From Gimesia aquarii (GTDB lineage Bacteria > Planctomycetota > Planctomycetia > Planctomycetales > Planctomycetaceae), in contig NZ_CP037920.1 in NCBI RefSeq assembly GCF_007748195.1, positions 2,481,501-2,545,500 of the forward strand: a stretch of DNA of 64,000 nt. Direction: 5' to 3'. The notes below the pieces were generated by a model. It was not told where the DNA came from and did no database searches. It saw nothing but the letters and a program-made list of their open reading frames with translations. Of this stretch, positions 56,430 through 64,000 are shown one piece after another. The position numbers were made by a program, and so were the translations under genes. The first letter of the stretch is position 1, and each line of letters starts with the position of its first letter.

Positions 56430-58658
56430 ATGATGGTCTCTTCTTTTTATAAAAAGTATAGTAAGCAATTAATCTGGGGGGTGTTTTGCACACTTCCCAT
56501 TTTGACCTTTCTTGCAGAGTTACTACCCTCCAACAATGACATCGAAACCTGGTTGCCCAAAGATTCCGATGTTCGCGTGGTTTATGATCGGTTCAAAGCT
56601 GAATTTGGAGCGGAAGAAATTATTCTTGTCGCGGTACAAGATGGCTTAAGCAAAAAACCACTCATCGAAGCGACCGCCAGTCGTATTGAAACACTGCCAA
56701 CAGTCAGGCAATGTTGGACTCCAGAACGACTCAAAAAAATCTTAAACGAGTTTAAAGTGGAGCCTGAGGAAATCGATCGACGTTTGAATGGACTGTTGAT
56801 TAACTCCGAAAAGAATATTGCCGGTATTTGTGTACTACTTTCTGATAGAGGGATTAAAAACCGTGCAGCCACGGTGGAAGGAATTCGCGAAAAGCTCGAA
56901 TATAACCAGTTGACTGGGAGAGAGGTTCAACTTGCAGGAGCCCCTGTCGTAATTGCTGAGCTGGACCGCCTGGGTAGTCAGAAGAACAATAAAAAATTCT
57001 TTATTATCACATTACTGATCAGCCTGGGATTATTATATTACTCATTCCGAGAATGGAAGAAAACACTCGCCACACTCGGGTTGACCATTTGGGCCATCAA
57101 TCTGACAACGGCATTAATTTATCTGGGAGGGGGTGAAATGAACTTCATCCTGGGGGCTCTCTCAGTCATGGTAATGGTCTTTACGCTTGCGATTTCCATC
57201 CACGTACATCATTATGTTGCCAGTTGCATTCACGAAGATGATCCGTTGGCCTCTGCATTACGTATTGCGTGGAAACCTTGTTTTTTGGCGACGCTCACTA
57301 CTACGATTGGTCTCTTTTCTTTAACAGTCAGTGAAATTGGTCCCGTTGTTCAATTTGGATATGCGGCTTCGATCGGGACATTTGTGTCTTTGATTACAGG
57401 GTTAGGACTTACTCCAGCTGTGTTGACCATTTGGCCCATTGATCCTGAGACGATACATGCCGGTGAGAAAAACTGGAATTTTCAAAGGTGTGCCAACTGG
57501 ATCATTGATCATGCCGGTCGAGTTTCAATTGCGGCGATTTTCCTTGTTCTGATCTCTGGTGCCGGACTATTCAACCTGAGAACGAAAATTGATCCTCTCG
57601 ACTTTTTACCCGCGCAAGGAAGAGTTATCCAGGATGTGCGTTCGATTCAGAATGATCTTACCGAATTAGATTCGGTTGAAGCGATCGTCGATTTTGGAGA
57701 CAAAGAGATACCATTCATTCAGAAAATAGAACGGGTTCGCAAACTGGAAGAAATCATTAAACAGCATTCTGCTGTCAGGCATACGATGTCGCTTGCGAGT
57801 TTTTTTCCGAAAGAATTCCCGGAAAGTCCATTTGAGACAGCACGGTTGTTATCGCACGCGAAATCTTCGCATGGCGAGAATGATTTCGTTTCAGATGGCG
57901 AACGCTTGTGGAGGATTTCAGCGAGAGTCAGTAGCGGTGCTGATTTACCACAAGATCAGATTTATGACGAACTTGCAGTCATGATTGACGATCCTGACGT
58001 GATCCTGACGGGGGTTGCACCATTACTGAGACGGGCACAAAAACAAATTTTCGTTGGATTCTGGGAAAGCTTTTCAATGGCTTTTCTGATCATCACTGTG
58101 GTTATGATTATTTCTCTTCGCTCAATTAAAGCCGGTTTAGTTGCGATGGTTCCCAACTTGACTCCCATTTGTATTGTATTCGGAATTCTGGGTTGGTATC
58201 AAATTCCCATCGATATTGGAATCATGATGACTGCCAGTATCGCATTGGGGATTGCCGTCGATGGGACATTTCATTTCCTGGTGCGTTATCAAAGCCAATA
58301 TCGACTTACTAAAAATTCGGCACAGTCTTCAAGAGACTCTCTACTGATGACGGGAGAGCCGATTTTCACAGCGGCAGTAATTACTGGTGCAGGCATGATG
58401 GCTCTCACGCTGAGCAATTTTGTTCCCACGGCACGCTTTGGTTACATGATGACTTCGTTGCTGATTGCTGCTTTGGTCGGTGATCTCATTTTACTTCCAA
58501 GTTTATTGGCACTTCGACCTCAGAAACCGACTGATGATGGAAGTACTGATCGCAATGACAGCAATGAGCTGCTGGAACGACAACACCCAAGTGCACCCCA
58601 TTTTCTCAAGGACAATCGACAGGGAACGAAAGACCAATCAAAGAAAGCAGTTGCATAA
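56430..58658 (+). CDS. RND-superfamily transporter, MMPL type
   Basis: A 742-residue membrane protein with the RND two-half layout. Helix 1 (about 13-33) precedes a large external loop that starts DIETWLPKDSDVRVVYDRF, followed by five helices (FIITLLISLGLLYYSF through GLGLTPAVLTIWP). The pattern repeats after FNLRTKIDPLDFLP. MMPL proteins export lipids or hydrophobic compounds using proton flow. ATG 56430 or 56433. C-terminal tail is charged and disordered. Confidence 0.9.
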   Translation: MMVSSFYKKYSKQLIWGVFCTLPILTFLAELLPSNNDIETWLPKDSDVRVVYDRFKAEFGAEEIILVAVQDGLSKKPLIEATASRIETLPTVRQCWTPERLKKILNEFKVEPEEIDRRLNGLLINSEKNIAGICVLLSDRGIKNRAATVEGIREKLEYNQLTGREVQLAGAPVVIAELDRLGSQKNNKKFFIITLLISLGLLYYSFREWKKTLATLGLTIWAINLTTALIYLGGGEMNFILGALSVMVMVFTLAISIHVHHYVASCIHEDDPLASALRIAWKPCFLATLTTTIGLFSLTVSEIGPVVQFGYAASIGTFVSLITGLGLTPAVLTIWPIDPETIHAGEKNWNFQRCANWIIDHAGRVSIAAIFLVLISGAGLFNLRTKIDPLDFLPAQGRVIQDVRSIQNDLTELDSVEAIVDFGDKEIPFIQKIERVRKLEEIIKQHSAVRHTMSLASFFPKEFPESPFETARLLSHAKSSHGENDFVSDGERLWRISARVSSGADLPQDQIYDELAVMIDDPDVILTGVAPLLRRAQKQIFVGFWESFSMAFLIITVVMIISLRSIKAGLVAMVPNLTPICIVFGILGWYQIPIDIGIMMTASIALGIAVDGTFHFLVRYQSQYRLTKNSAQSSRDSLLMTGEPIFTAAVITGAGMMALTLSNFVPTARFGYMMTSLLIAALVGDLILLPSLLALRPQKPTDDGSTDRNDSNELLERQHPSAPHFLKDNRQGTKDQSKKAVA

Positions 58659-58917
58659 ATTCATTTCCTGAACGACAAACAAATGCTCTGCTAAAGTATC
58701 TGCTTTTCAGTACCCTTTGATTGATATATGAAGCCAGTTCATTATCATTGATTTCTCCCAAGTTCGATAATCTCTCCCCTCTGTTCTACCACAGTTACAA
58801 TCTGTCTCAGGTTCTGAGCAGTAGGCAGGAACTCGAAATGGATCTCTTTAAACAGAGTTTTTTCAGGCAATTATCAACCTCGATTTTTACATCAACGGAA
58901 ATATAGCGGAAAACAAA

Positions 58918-60051
58918 ATGGGATATCATCTGATAACAGGCGCTACAGGATTACTGGGAAGATACTTGATCCGGGATTTAGCGTCTGCTGGTGTGCCTTT
59001 AGCTGTGTTGGTTCGCCCCACCAGACGAATGACTGCTGATCAGCGAATCGACATGATCATGGGGTTCTGGGACGATCAAATGGGACGCGAATTACCGCGA
59101 CCTGTTGTTCTTGAAGGAAACATTAATGAGGAGAATTTGGGGCTGAGTACGAAGCAACTTGAGTGGGTGTCACAAAATGTTGATCGAGTCCTGCATTCCG
59201 CTGCCAGTCTCTCGTTTTACAGCACAAGTCAGGAAAGTGAGCCTTGGAGATCAAATGTAGGTGGGGTCAAAAAAGTTCTTGATTTTTGCAAAACAACGGG
59301 AATCAAAAAGTTCGACCATGTTTCTACTGCGTATGTTTGTGGCTTGCGTACAGGCAGAATCATGGAATCGGACGTTGACGTCGGTCAGGAACCGGGAAAC
59401 GACTATGAGCGAAGTAAACTTCAAGCTGAGTTGCTGGTCAGAGGCGCAGAGCATATTGAATCATTAACCGTGTTCAGACCTGCTATCATTATTGGAGATT
59501 CAAAAACCGGATTTACGAATACATTTCATGGCTTTTACGCTGCTTTACAACTAGGGCATACCTTAACTCAGATGCAGACTCCGGATGAAACGGGACGGCT
59601 CTATGCAAAATCCCGATTCACATTGGATGGTGATGAATCGAAAAACCTGATACCCGTAGATTGGGTTTCTGCTGTGATGGCATATATTATCACTCACCCT
59701 AAGCATCATGGTAAAACCTATCATTTGACACCACTGAACCCGGTACAATCACGTCTCGTGCACGATGTGCTTCAGTGGACATGCAATTTTTATGGATCAG
59801 AATTTGCGGGAGCAGGGGTAGAACTCGAAGATCCTTCAGAAGTTGAGCGGCTGTTCTATGACCATATCCGTGTCTACAATTCGTACTGGCGGGATGATCC
59901 AGTCTTTGACAGTACCAATACTCAAACAGCAGCGCCACATTTACCTTGTCCACATATCGACCGAGAGCTGTTGACCAGACTGTCTCAAGTGGCGATCGAT
60001 ATGAACTTCAGCTGGAATGATCGCACACCACATCGATTTGGAGTCACGTAG
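58918..60051 (+). CDS. Extended SDR (thioester-reductase/NAD-binding 4 type)
   Basis: A 377-residue protein with the Rossmann motif ITGATGLLGRYLIRDLASAG, RVLHSAASLSFYS and a catalytic YERSK in NDYERSKLQAELLV; Ser in HVSTAYV. It resembles fatty-acyl or thioester reductase domains of the NAD_binding_4 family. The last 8 bp overlap the convergent nusB gene. It may act on a lipid moved by the upstream MMPL transporter; this is inference. Confidence 0.85.
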   Translation: MGYHLITGATGLLGRYLIRDLASAGVPLAVLVRPTRRMTADQRIDMIMGFWDDQMGRELPRPVVLEGNINEENLGLSTKQLEWVSQNVDRVLHSAASLSFYSTSQESEPWRSNVGGVKKVLDFCKTTGIKKFDHVSTAYVCGLRTGRIMESDVDVGQEPGNDYERSKLQAELLVRGAEHIESLTVFRPAIIIGDSKTGFTNTFHGFYAALQLGHTLTQMQTPDETGRLYAKSRFTLDGDESKNLIPVDWVSAVMAYIITHPKHHGKTYHLTPLNPVQSRLVHDVLQWTCNFYGSEFAGAGVELEDPSEVERLFYDHIRVYNSYWRDDPVFDSTNTQTAAPHLPCPHIDRELLTRLSQVAIDMNFSWNDRTPHRFGVT

Positions 60052-60493
60052 CCCAAGGGTTATCGAGTTTGCGATCAGTCTTCTGATCAAGTTGAGTTTT
60101 CCCCGGAATTAACTTGTCGAGAATTCCATTGACGAATTGCGAAGACTGCGCGCTACCAAACTCACGTGCTAATTCGATTGCTTCATCCAAAACGACTGAA
60201 GAAGGGGTTTCAGTATGAAGTAATTCGTAAGCCCCAAGCCTGAGGATATTTCGATCTGTGACCGCCATTCGTTCAAGGCTCCAGTTTTCAGCAACTTTCA
60301 CAATTTCCTCATCAAGTTGTTTTTTATACTCTGTGACACCCGTAAACAATTTCCAGGCAAACGCGCGGACTGTCTGATTACGGCCATGCTCTTCGATCAT
60401 ACGACGAACCTCACCTGCGGTAATATCAGGGTTGAGATCGACTTGATATAACATTTGCACAACTAGATGTCGCGCCTGTTTTCGAAGAGACAT
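60044..60493 (-). CDS. nusB: Transcription antitermination factor NusB
   Basis: A 149-residue helical protein. MSLRKQARHLVVQMLYQVDLNP, the AVTDRNILRLGAYELLH segment and PSSVVLDEAIELAREFGSAQSSQFVNGILDKL are the family signatures. It binds boxA RNA with NusE in rRNA antitermination. It lies downstream of ribH on the same strand, a common bacterial ribH-nusB arrangement, but 77 bp apart. The stop end overlaps the SDR gene. Confidence 0.96.
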   Translation of the reverse strand: MSLRKQARHLVVQMLYQVDLNPDITAGEVRRMIEEHGRNQTVRAFAWKLFTGVTEYKKQLDEEIVKVAENWSLERMAVTDRNILRLGAYELLHTETPSSVVLDEAIELAREFGSAQSSQFVNGILDKLIPGKTQLDQKTDRKLDNPWAT

Positions 60494-60570
60494 AGAAATA
60501 TCACTAACACTATTTGGGGTAAATTAACTCAGAGCCTCAAAACTCTCTGGCTTTTGCCAATAAAGCAAAC

Positions 60571-61053
60571 TTATGGCGAATCTTGATCGATGGTTTTCAG
60601 AAGGTTTACCATCTCAATTGCTGCCAAGGCGGCTTCGCAGCCTTTGTTTCCTACTTTTCCACCGGCGCGATCGAGCGCTTGCTCCATCGTTTCGCAAGTG
60701 AGTACTCCGAATAGGACAGGGACACCACTTTCCTGACCACTTCGCATAATCCCTGCTGCAACTTGATGATTGATATAATCATGGTGCATCGTACTACCCT
60801 GGATGACTGCTCCCAGACAGCATACCGCCTGATAACGCCCACTTTTGGCCAGACGATCTGCGACAAGAGGTAATTCGAATGATCCAGGCACCCATACAAC
60901 AGAAACATTCTCTTCCGAGCCACCATGGCGGCGGATTGTTTCTAAAGCCCCTTCCAGCAACTTACGAGTAATCAAATCATTCCAGCGCGAAACGACGATC
61001 GCAAATGTTGCGTCGCGGGCCAGTAAATCGCCTTCAATCAGTTTATGGTTCAT
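60571..61053 (-). CDS. ribH: 6,7-dimethyl-8-ribityllumazine synthase
   Basis: A 160-residue enzyme of riboflavin synthesis that joins 5-amino-6-ribitylaminouracil with a butanone phosphate. Key segments: [56 protein letters not shown] and [21 protein letters not shown]. No FMN riboswitch is recognisable upstream. Next to nusB on the same strand. Confidence 0.96.
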   Translation of the reverse strand: MNHKLIEGDLLARDATFAIVVSRWNDLITRKLLEGALETIRRHGGSEENVSVVWVPGSFELPLVADRLAKSGRYQAVCCLGAVIQGSTMHHDYINHQVAAGIMRSGQESGVPVLFGVLTCETMEQALDRAGGKVGNKGCEAALAAIEMVNLLKTIDQDSP

Positions 61054-61214
61054 CGAAGTAGTAACTTAAAAATATTCTATTGAAAACTTTAAAAACCGGA
61101 CTGTTGGTTTATCAACTAGTAATTTTTTATGAAAGAGTCACAAGTGATGTTTCTTTTCTAATGCTTCGAACGGTTGAAACAAGCTCACCACCGAAACGCA
61201 GCAATGATCGCACA

Positions 61215-62648
61215 CTAACCTAAATTCATACTCAGCAAAAACTCTTCATTTGTTTTGGTACGACGCATTCTATTTGTCAATAGCTCCATCGCGTCAACAG
61301 GGTTCATGTCGTTTAGCACACGTCTCAAAATCCAAACTCTACGTAGCTCTTCTTCATCCATTAACAATTCTTCGCGTCTCGTGCCCGATTTATTCACATC
61401 AATCGCCGGCCAGATTCGCTTTTCGACCATTCTACGGTCTAGATGCAATTCTGTGTTACCGGTTCCTTTAAATTCTTCAAAAATGACTTCATCCATACGA
61501 CTACCCGTATCTACGAGTGCCGTAGCAACAATCGTAAGGCTACCACCTTCTTCTACATTACGTGCTGCACCGAAAAATCGTTTGGGGTGTTGTAATGCAT
61601 TCGCATCAACACCACCAGAAAGAATCTTTCCTGAATGAGGAACTTCCGTATTCCAGGCACGTGCCAGTCGCGTAATCGAATCCAGGAAAATGACAACGTC
61701 TTCACCATATTCGACCATGCGTTTAGCTTTTTCAATCACCATCTCGGAGACTTGAATATGTCGACTGGGTGGTTCATCAAAGGTACTACTAACAACTTCA
61801 CAACGATCGCCACCAACCTGACGTTCCATGTCGGTCACTTCTTCAGGGCGCTCGTCAATCAAAAGAATAAACACATAGGCATTTGGATGACTGCCGAGTA
61901 CACATTTTGCCATTTCCTGTAACATTACCGTCTTACCAGCACGAGGCGGAGAGACGATCAAGCCACGTTGTCCCATTCCCACGGGAGCTACGAGATCGAC
62001 AATGCGAGTACTCAAGTTGCCTGCGGGCGAAGATAGTTTTAAGCGTTCCTTGGGATGGAGTGGTGTCAGATCGTCGAAAAAGACTTTTGTTGTCAATAAC
62101 TCGGGATCACTCCCATTGACTGCCTCCACTCTGAGCAGCGCAAAATAGCGTTCGTTTTCTTTTGGTGGTCGAATTTGACCTGCGACAATGGCTCCAGTTC
62201 GTAGCCCAAAACGCCGAATTTGACTTGGAGAGACATAAATGTCATCAGGGCAGGGGAGATAGTGGTAATCGGGACTGCGTAAAAAGCCAAAACCGTCTGG
62301 CAGAATTTCCAGGGTTCCTTCCCCAAACATTAAACCGTTAACTTTGGTTCGTTCTTTCAGAATCTTGAAGATAAGATCCTGCTTTTTCAAGCCGGTGTAT
62401 TCGGTGAGTTTTTCCTCTTTGGCCAGTTTCATGAGTTCTTGCATGGTCATTCGCTGCAAGTCGGCGATATGAATTTCGCTTTGCTTGATTTTCTCATAAC
62501 GTTCATCAGCCGATTTGGCGATTGTCGCTGCTCTTTGCTCAGATGAATTTGCTTTCATCCTTTTTGTTTTCTGTTCAAGCTCTTCTTTTTCTTTTGATGC
62601 CACAAGCCCGTCATTTTCAGATGTCTGAAGTTTTATGGATTTGGCCAT
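61215..62648 (-). CDS. rho: Transcription termination factor Rho
   Basis: A 477-residue hexameric RNA helicase. The N-terminal 60 residues are a charged, helical extension. Then come the Rho N-terminal helix bundle ([31 protein letters not shown]), the RNA-binding cold-shock domain ([23 protein letters not shown] in part), Walker [12 protein letters not shown], Walker [17 protein letters not shown] and the R-loop region [17 protein letters not shown] precedes the ATG. Monocistronic, with flanking gaps of 160-220 bp. Confidence 0.97.
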   Translation of the reverse strand: MAKSIKLQTSENDGLVASKEKEELEQKTKRMKANSSEQRAATIAKSADERYEKIKQSEIHIADLQRMTMQELMKLAKEEKLTEYTGLKKQDLIFKILKERTKVNGLMFGEGTLEILPDGFGFLRSPDYHYLPCPDDIYVSPSQIRRFGLRTGAIVAGQIRPPKENERYFALLRVEAVNGSDPELLTTKVFFDDLTPLHPKERLKLSSPAGNLSTRIVDLVAPVGMGQRGLIVSPPRAGKTVMLQEMAKCVLGSHPNAYVFILLIDERPEEVTDMERQVGGDRCEVVSSTFDEPPSRHIQVSEMVIEKAKRMVEYGEDVVIFLDSITRLARAWNTEVPHSGKILSGGVDANALQHPKRFFGAARNVEEGGSLTIVATALVDTGSRMDEVIFEEFKGTGNTELHLDRRMVEKRIWPAIDVNKSGTRREELLMDEEELRRVWILRRVLNDMNPVDAMELLTNRMRRTKTNEEFLLSMNLG

Positions 62649-62869
62649 GCTGATAACTTTCCGAATTACTAGATTTTTGAGATGAAATGGAGTGGAGTTT
62701 TTGAACCAAAACAGATGTGTTTACTGTGTAGATCAATGGACTTTTGGAAAGGTTCCAGTTTTTTAAAATTATAGTGAAAAGTATTTTTAGATAATTATGA
62801 TACGATCAGGGACGAGACTGGTTAGTAACCATAGATACTCAGAATGCTGATTAGACACCTGGAACCAGG

Positions 62870-63517
62870 TTATTTGTTTGTTTTTTGTCTTTTATGTAGT
62901 ACTTCGATGAACTCAGATAAATCTTGACCGGCTGCTTCCAGATTGTCGTCATTATTATGAATAATGTAGTTTGCCAGTTTTCGTTTTTCTGAGAGAGGCA
63001 ACTGCTGATTTTCCCGTTTTCCCAACTCTGCAGGAGACCACCCTCGATTTTGAGTGACTCGTTTCAATCGTTGATCAAACGGGCATTCAATGAAAACAAT
63101 CTGATCGCACAACTCTTTCCATCCTGCTTCCAAAATCACCGCTGCGTCAATCAGGATTGCATCGACGTTTTTGGTTGTTTTCGCCGACAAAATCTCCTGC
63201 TCAAGGACTCGATGAATTTCGGGATGGACTATTTCCTCTAGTTTTTTTAATGATTCTTTATGTTGAGTTTCTTCTCCAAAAACAATTTTGGCAAGGACTG
63301 AACGATTTACCTTCCCATGTTCATCAAACACCGCAGTTCCAAACTGCTCTCGAATATTTTGTTGAACATCAGGAAATTCAAGTATTCTATGTCCGATTTG
63401 ATCGGCATCAATCACTTCAACAGATCGCAAAGCTTTGACTTTATTGGCTACCGCACTTTTGCCTGATCCAATGCCTCCAATCAGAGCTATTGTAGGAATG
63501 AATGTGTGAGAAGACAC
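62870..63517 (-). CDS. coaE: Dephospho-CoA kinase
   Basis: A 215-residue kinase for the last CoA step. The P-loop is ALIGGIGSGKSAVANKV; then DADQIGHRIL, the HPEIHRVLEQE CoA-domain segment, ILIDAAVILEAGWKELCDQIVFIECP and LPLSEKRKLANYIIHNN. It lies between rho and polA on the same strand; the polA-coaE-rho order is familiar from other planctomycete genomes as I recall. Confidence 0.95.
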   Translation of the reverse strand: MSSHTFIPTIALIGGIGSGKSAVANKVKALRSVEVIDADQIGHRILEFPDVQQNIREQFGTAVFDEHGKVNRSVLAKIVFGEETQHKESLKKLEEIVHPEIHRVLEQEILSAKTTKNVDAILIDAAVILEAGWKELCDQIVFIECPFDQRLKRVTQNRGWSPAELGKRENQQLPLSEKRKLANYIIHNNDDNLEAAGQDLSEFIEVLHKRQKTNK

Positions 63518-63828
63518 AAGATGATTGTGACAACTTGCATTGGTGGAAAATGGTTTTCTTACACATTCCTTCGCAACAGAAACTTACCACACAGGAGGTT
63601 TGTGATTGCTGAATCCATTAGCAACATTTAGATGAGACACATTGGTATGTAATAGTATGGTTACCGATACCCAACTGATTGTCAACAAAAAAAAACAAAC
63701 TTCCTACTTTTCTACTTAAATTTTGTGGTTTTGGCTCCGATTCTAATCATTGGAGATCAAGGTATCTTGATATGATTGCTGGCCGTTTCCAGTACCTAAA
63801 TGAGGCTCAGGATTTAGAGGCTGGGGAT
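63518..63828. other. Intergenic gap between polA and coaE
   Basis: A 311-bp gap with an A-run at 63690-63700. No clear terminator for polA, no gene, and no strong promoter pair seen. Confidence 0.35.
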
Positions 63829-64000
63829 TTATAGATTGGTTTGTTCAAGCCAGTTAGATCCGAACGACATGTCCACAATCAGCGGGACATCCAGTTCGAT
63901 CGCTGATTCCATTTCTTCCCGAACAATCTGGCTAAGTGACTCTATTTCGGACGTGGGTGCTTCAAAGACTAATTCATCGTGTATTTGCATCAACATTCTT
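63829..64000 (-). CDS. polA: DNA polymerase I, C-terminal end (truncated by window edge)
   Basis: Minus-strand frame open to the window edge and ending in TAA at 63829. The 56 visible residues include MLMQIHDELVFEAP, the family A polymerase motif C with catalytic His-Asp-Glu, then VPLIVDMSFGSNWLE at the C-terminus. The rest of the gene lies beyond base 64000. Confidence 0.95.
   Translation of the reverse strand, partial: RMLMQIHDELVFEAPTSEIESLSQIVREEMESAIELDVPLIVDMSFGSNWLEQTNL

Noticed and set aside
58721-58906. 61-codon plus-strand frame before the SDR gene
   Set aside because: No convincing ribosome site and Ser/Leu-rich random-looking content.
61054-61214. FMN riboswitch upstream of ribH
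   Set aside because: The conserved core of the FMN aptamer is not present in the short upstream gap.
1-64000. CRISPR arrays, insertion sequences, prophage genes
   Set aside because: No regular short repeats with spacers, and no transposase, integrase or phage structural gene was recognised; the only long repeat is the inverted DUF1559-lipoprotein pair.

Overview
The window looks like chromosomal DNA from a Planctomycetota bacterium, most likely a Gimesia- or Planctomyces-type member of Planctomycetaceae. The evidence is two DUF1559 prepilin-like proteins with small partner lipoproteins, a secreted CxPxR sulfatase, a Tat-exported Gfo/Idh/MocA oxidoreductase, an ABC permease fused to a CPBP protease, a GH78 rhamnosidase, and many signal-peptide proteins of unknown function. 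Base composition is moderate, with AT-rich intergenic gaps. I recognise no rRNA, tRNA, CRISPR array, transposase or integrase.

Layout. 1-6.8 kb: the end of folD, a small lipoprotein, an NTF2-like secreted protein, a Pro/Gly/Arg-rich secreted protein and a CelD-type acyltransferase. 7-11.4 kb: an accessory-looking stretch with an Eis-like acetyltransferase of visibly higher G+C, then five mostly unrecognised genes on one strand, among them a zinc/HNH-domain protein; three of these genes are followed by related 11-bp-stem, 6-nt-loop hairpins. 11.5-26.9 kb: a rhamnose module (GH78 rhamnosidase, AraC-type regulator, rhamnose isomerase, NCS1-type permease and a small membrane protein), together with an M19 dipeptidase and an apparent tRNA wobble-uridine modification pair. 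Two nearly identical DUF1559-lipoprotein gene pairs lie in inverted orientation at 15.1-16.7 and 25.3-26.9 kb and show mosaic identity that suggests gene conversion.

27-42 kb: a cupin/AhpD-like/DJ-1 gene group divergent from a MocR-type regulator with a perfect palindrome between them, a PQQ-like propeller protein, an ABC ATPase-permease/CPBP-sulfatase operon, dinB, two Gfo/Idh/MocA oxidoreductases and an MBL-fold nuclease. 42.5-60 kb: csrA with a GGA-rich leader, acylphosphatase, an ABC-2-type permease followed by an ABC exporter whose nucleotide-binding domain has lost its catalytic motifs, an alarmone-hydrolase-like HD protein, a DUF3124 protein, glycan-related membrane and GT2 proteins, a methyltransferase, endonuclease IV, a long lipoprotein with a C-terminal membrane helix, a PilZ protein, an MMPL transporter and an SDR. 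60-64 kb: a housekeeping run on the minus strand (nusB, ribH, rho, coaE, end of polA).

How they work together. The rhamnose genes form the clearest pathway: rhamnosidase releases L-rhamnose, the permease probably imports it, and RhaA isomerises it, probably under the AraC-type regulator. TGCCA-type direct repeats spaced exactly 21 bp occur upstream of both the regulator and rhaA. Kinase and aldolase genes are not in the window. The most unusual items are the inverted duplication, the degenerate ABC exporter, the FAD-oxidase/methyltransferase pair that would reconstitute MnmC from a non-homologous methyltransferase, and the hairpin-punctuated accessory island with its orphan HNH-domain protein.
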